This document shows positions 42,319 to 42,373 of a stretch of 42,373 nucleotides of DNA, piece by piece. Where the stretch lies: NCBI GenBank assembly GCA_964573885.1, contig CAZNLL010000018.1, forward strand, positions 1 through 42,373, read 5' to 3'. Each line of letters opens with the position of its first letter. Position 1 is the first letter of the stretch. The stretch comes from CAZNLL01 sp964573885. Its GTDB lineage: Bacteria > Desulfobacterota > DSM-4660 > Desulfatiglandales > Desulfatiglandaceae. A program made the translations under genes and the position numbers. The notes under the pieces are model-generated. The model was not told where the DNA came from. It made no database searches and saw only the letters and a program-made list of their open reading frames with translations.

Positions 42319-42373
42319 ATGGCCCTATTGACCACAAAGAGTCTAAGTAAGAGTTTCGGCGCCCTCCATGCGG
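42319..42373 (+). CDS. LivG-like ABC transporter ATPase (N-terminal fragment)
   Basis: Eighteen codons from ATG 42319 read MALLTTKSLSKSFGALHA before the window ends. This matches the first strand of LivG-type branched-chain amino acid transporter ATPases (LSKSFGALHAV). AAGGCGG precedes the ATG. The rest lies outside the window, so family assignment is tentative. Confidence 0.6.
   Translation, partial: MALLTTKSLSKSFGALHA

Noticed and set aside
1..42373. CRISPR arrays or tandem repeat arrays
   Set aside because: No regularly spaced repeat series was seen on either strand by reading; the only clear long repeat is the 54-bp pair.

Overview
The window is a piece of a moderately GC-rich bacterial chromosome. 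Its gene content and order point to an anaerobic Desulfobacterota (old Deltaproteobacteria) organism: an unbroken xerC-hslV-hslU-arg-lysA-dap run, LL-diaminopimelate aminotransferase (DapL) for lysine, an oxygen-sensitive 4-hydroxybutyryl-CoA dehydratase-type enzyme, and acyl-CoA ligases beside a Liv-type transporter. The assignment to phylum is inference from gene content; no rRNA is present.

Left part (1-11300): the end of a vapBC toxin-antitoxin pair; a short-chain dehydrogenase followed by a thiamine-diphosphate enzyme gene broken by one in-frame TGA; then an efflux system in two blocks. The outer-membrane factor gene lies on the plus strand. The ATPase, FtsX/MacB-like permease and membrane-fusion genes form a convergent minus-strand operon, with a DUF4160 remnant between the blocks. 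An unrecognised gene transcribed divergently from the ABC operon carries a promoter nearly identical to that of the outer-membrane factor, so the two are probably co-regulated. A Nudix hydrolase closes this part.

Island (11473-13497): a 54-bp direct repeat, made of the 3' half of tRNA-Cys plus 9 flanking bases, brackets about 1.97 kb of AT-richer DNA. It holds only two overlapping genes, a Panacea/SocA-like protein and a PemK/MazF-like protein, with their own terminator and no integrase. It looks like a minimal toxin-antitoxin-like or defence cargo inserted at tRNA-Cys.

Centre (13453-29966, all minus strand): xerC-hslV-hslU-argB-argD-argG-argH-lipoprotein-lysA-dapF-dapA-dapB-dapL-folK-YHS protein-talC-lytic transglycosylase-pgsA, then tRNA-Gly and tRNA-Cys with their own promoter. 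Five genes (dapA, dapB, dapL, dapF, lysA) cover aspartate semialdehyde to lysine. Arginine synthesis is partial, and argF is missing from the place between argD and argG where related clusters often carry it.

Right part (30450-42373, plus strand): an EF-G-like GTPase with altered switch residues and a MogA/MoaB protein; then a probable CoA-thioester catabolic locus of a 4-hydroxybutyryl-CoA dehydratase-family enzyme, a metallo-beta-lactamase-fold hydrolase, an acyl-CoA ligase and an M20 amidohydrolase; then a fusion of a TetR repressor to a degenerate short-chain dehydrogenase, a second acyl-CoA ligase and the start of a LivG-like ATPase. The TetR-SDR fusion and the tRNA-Cys mini-island are the two most interesting items.
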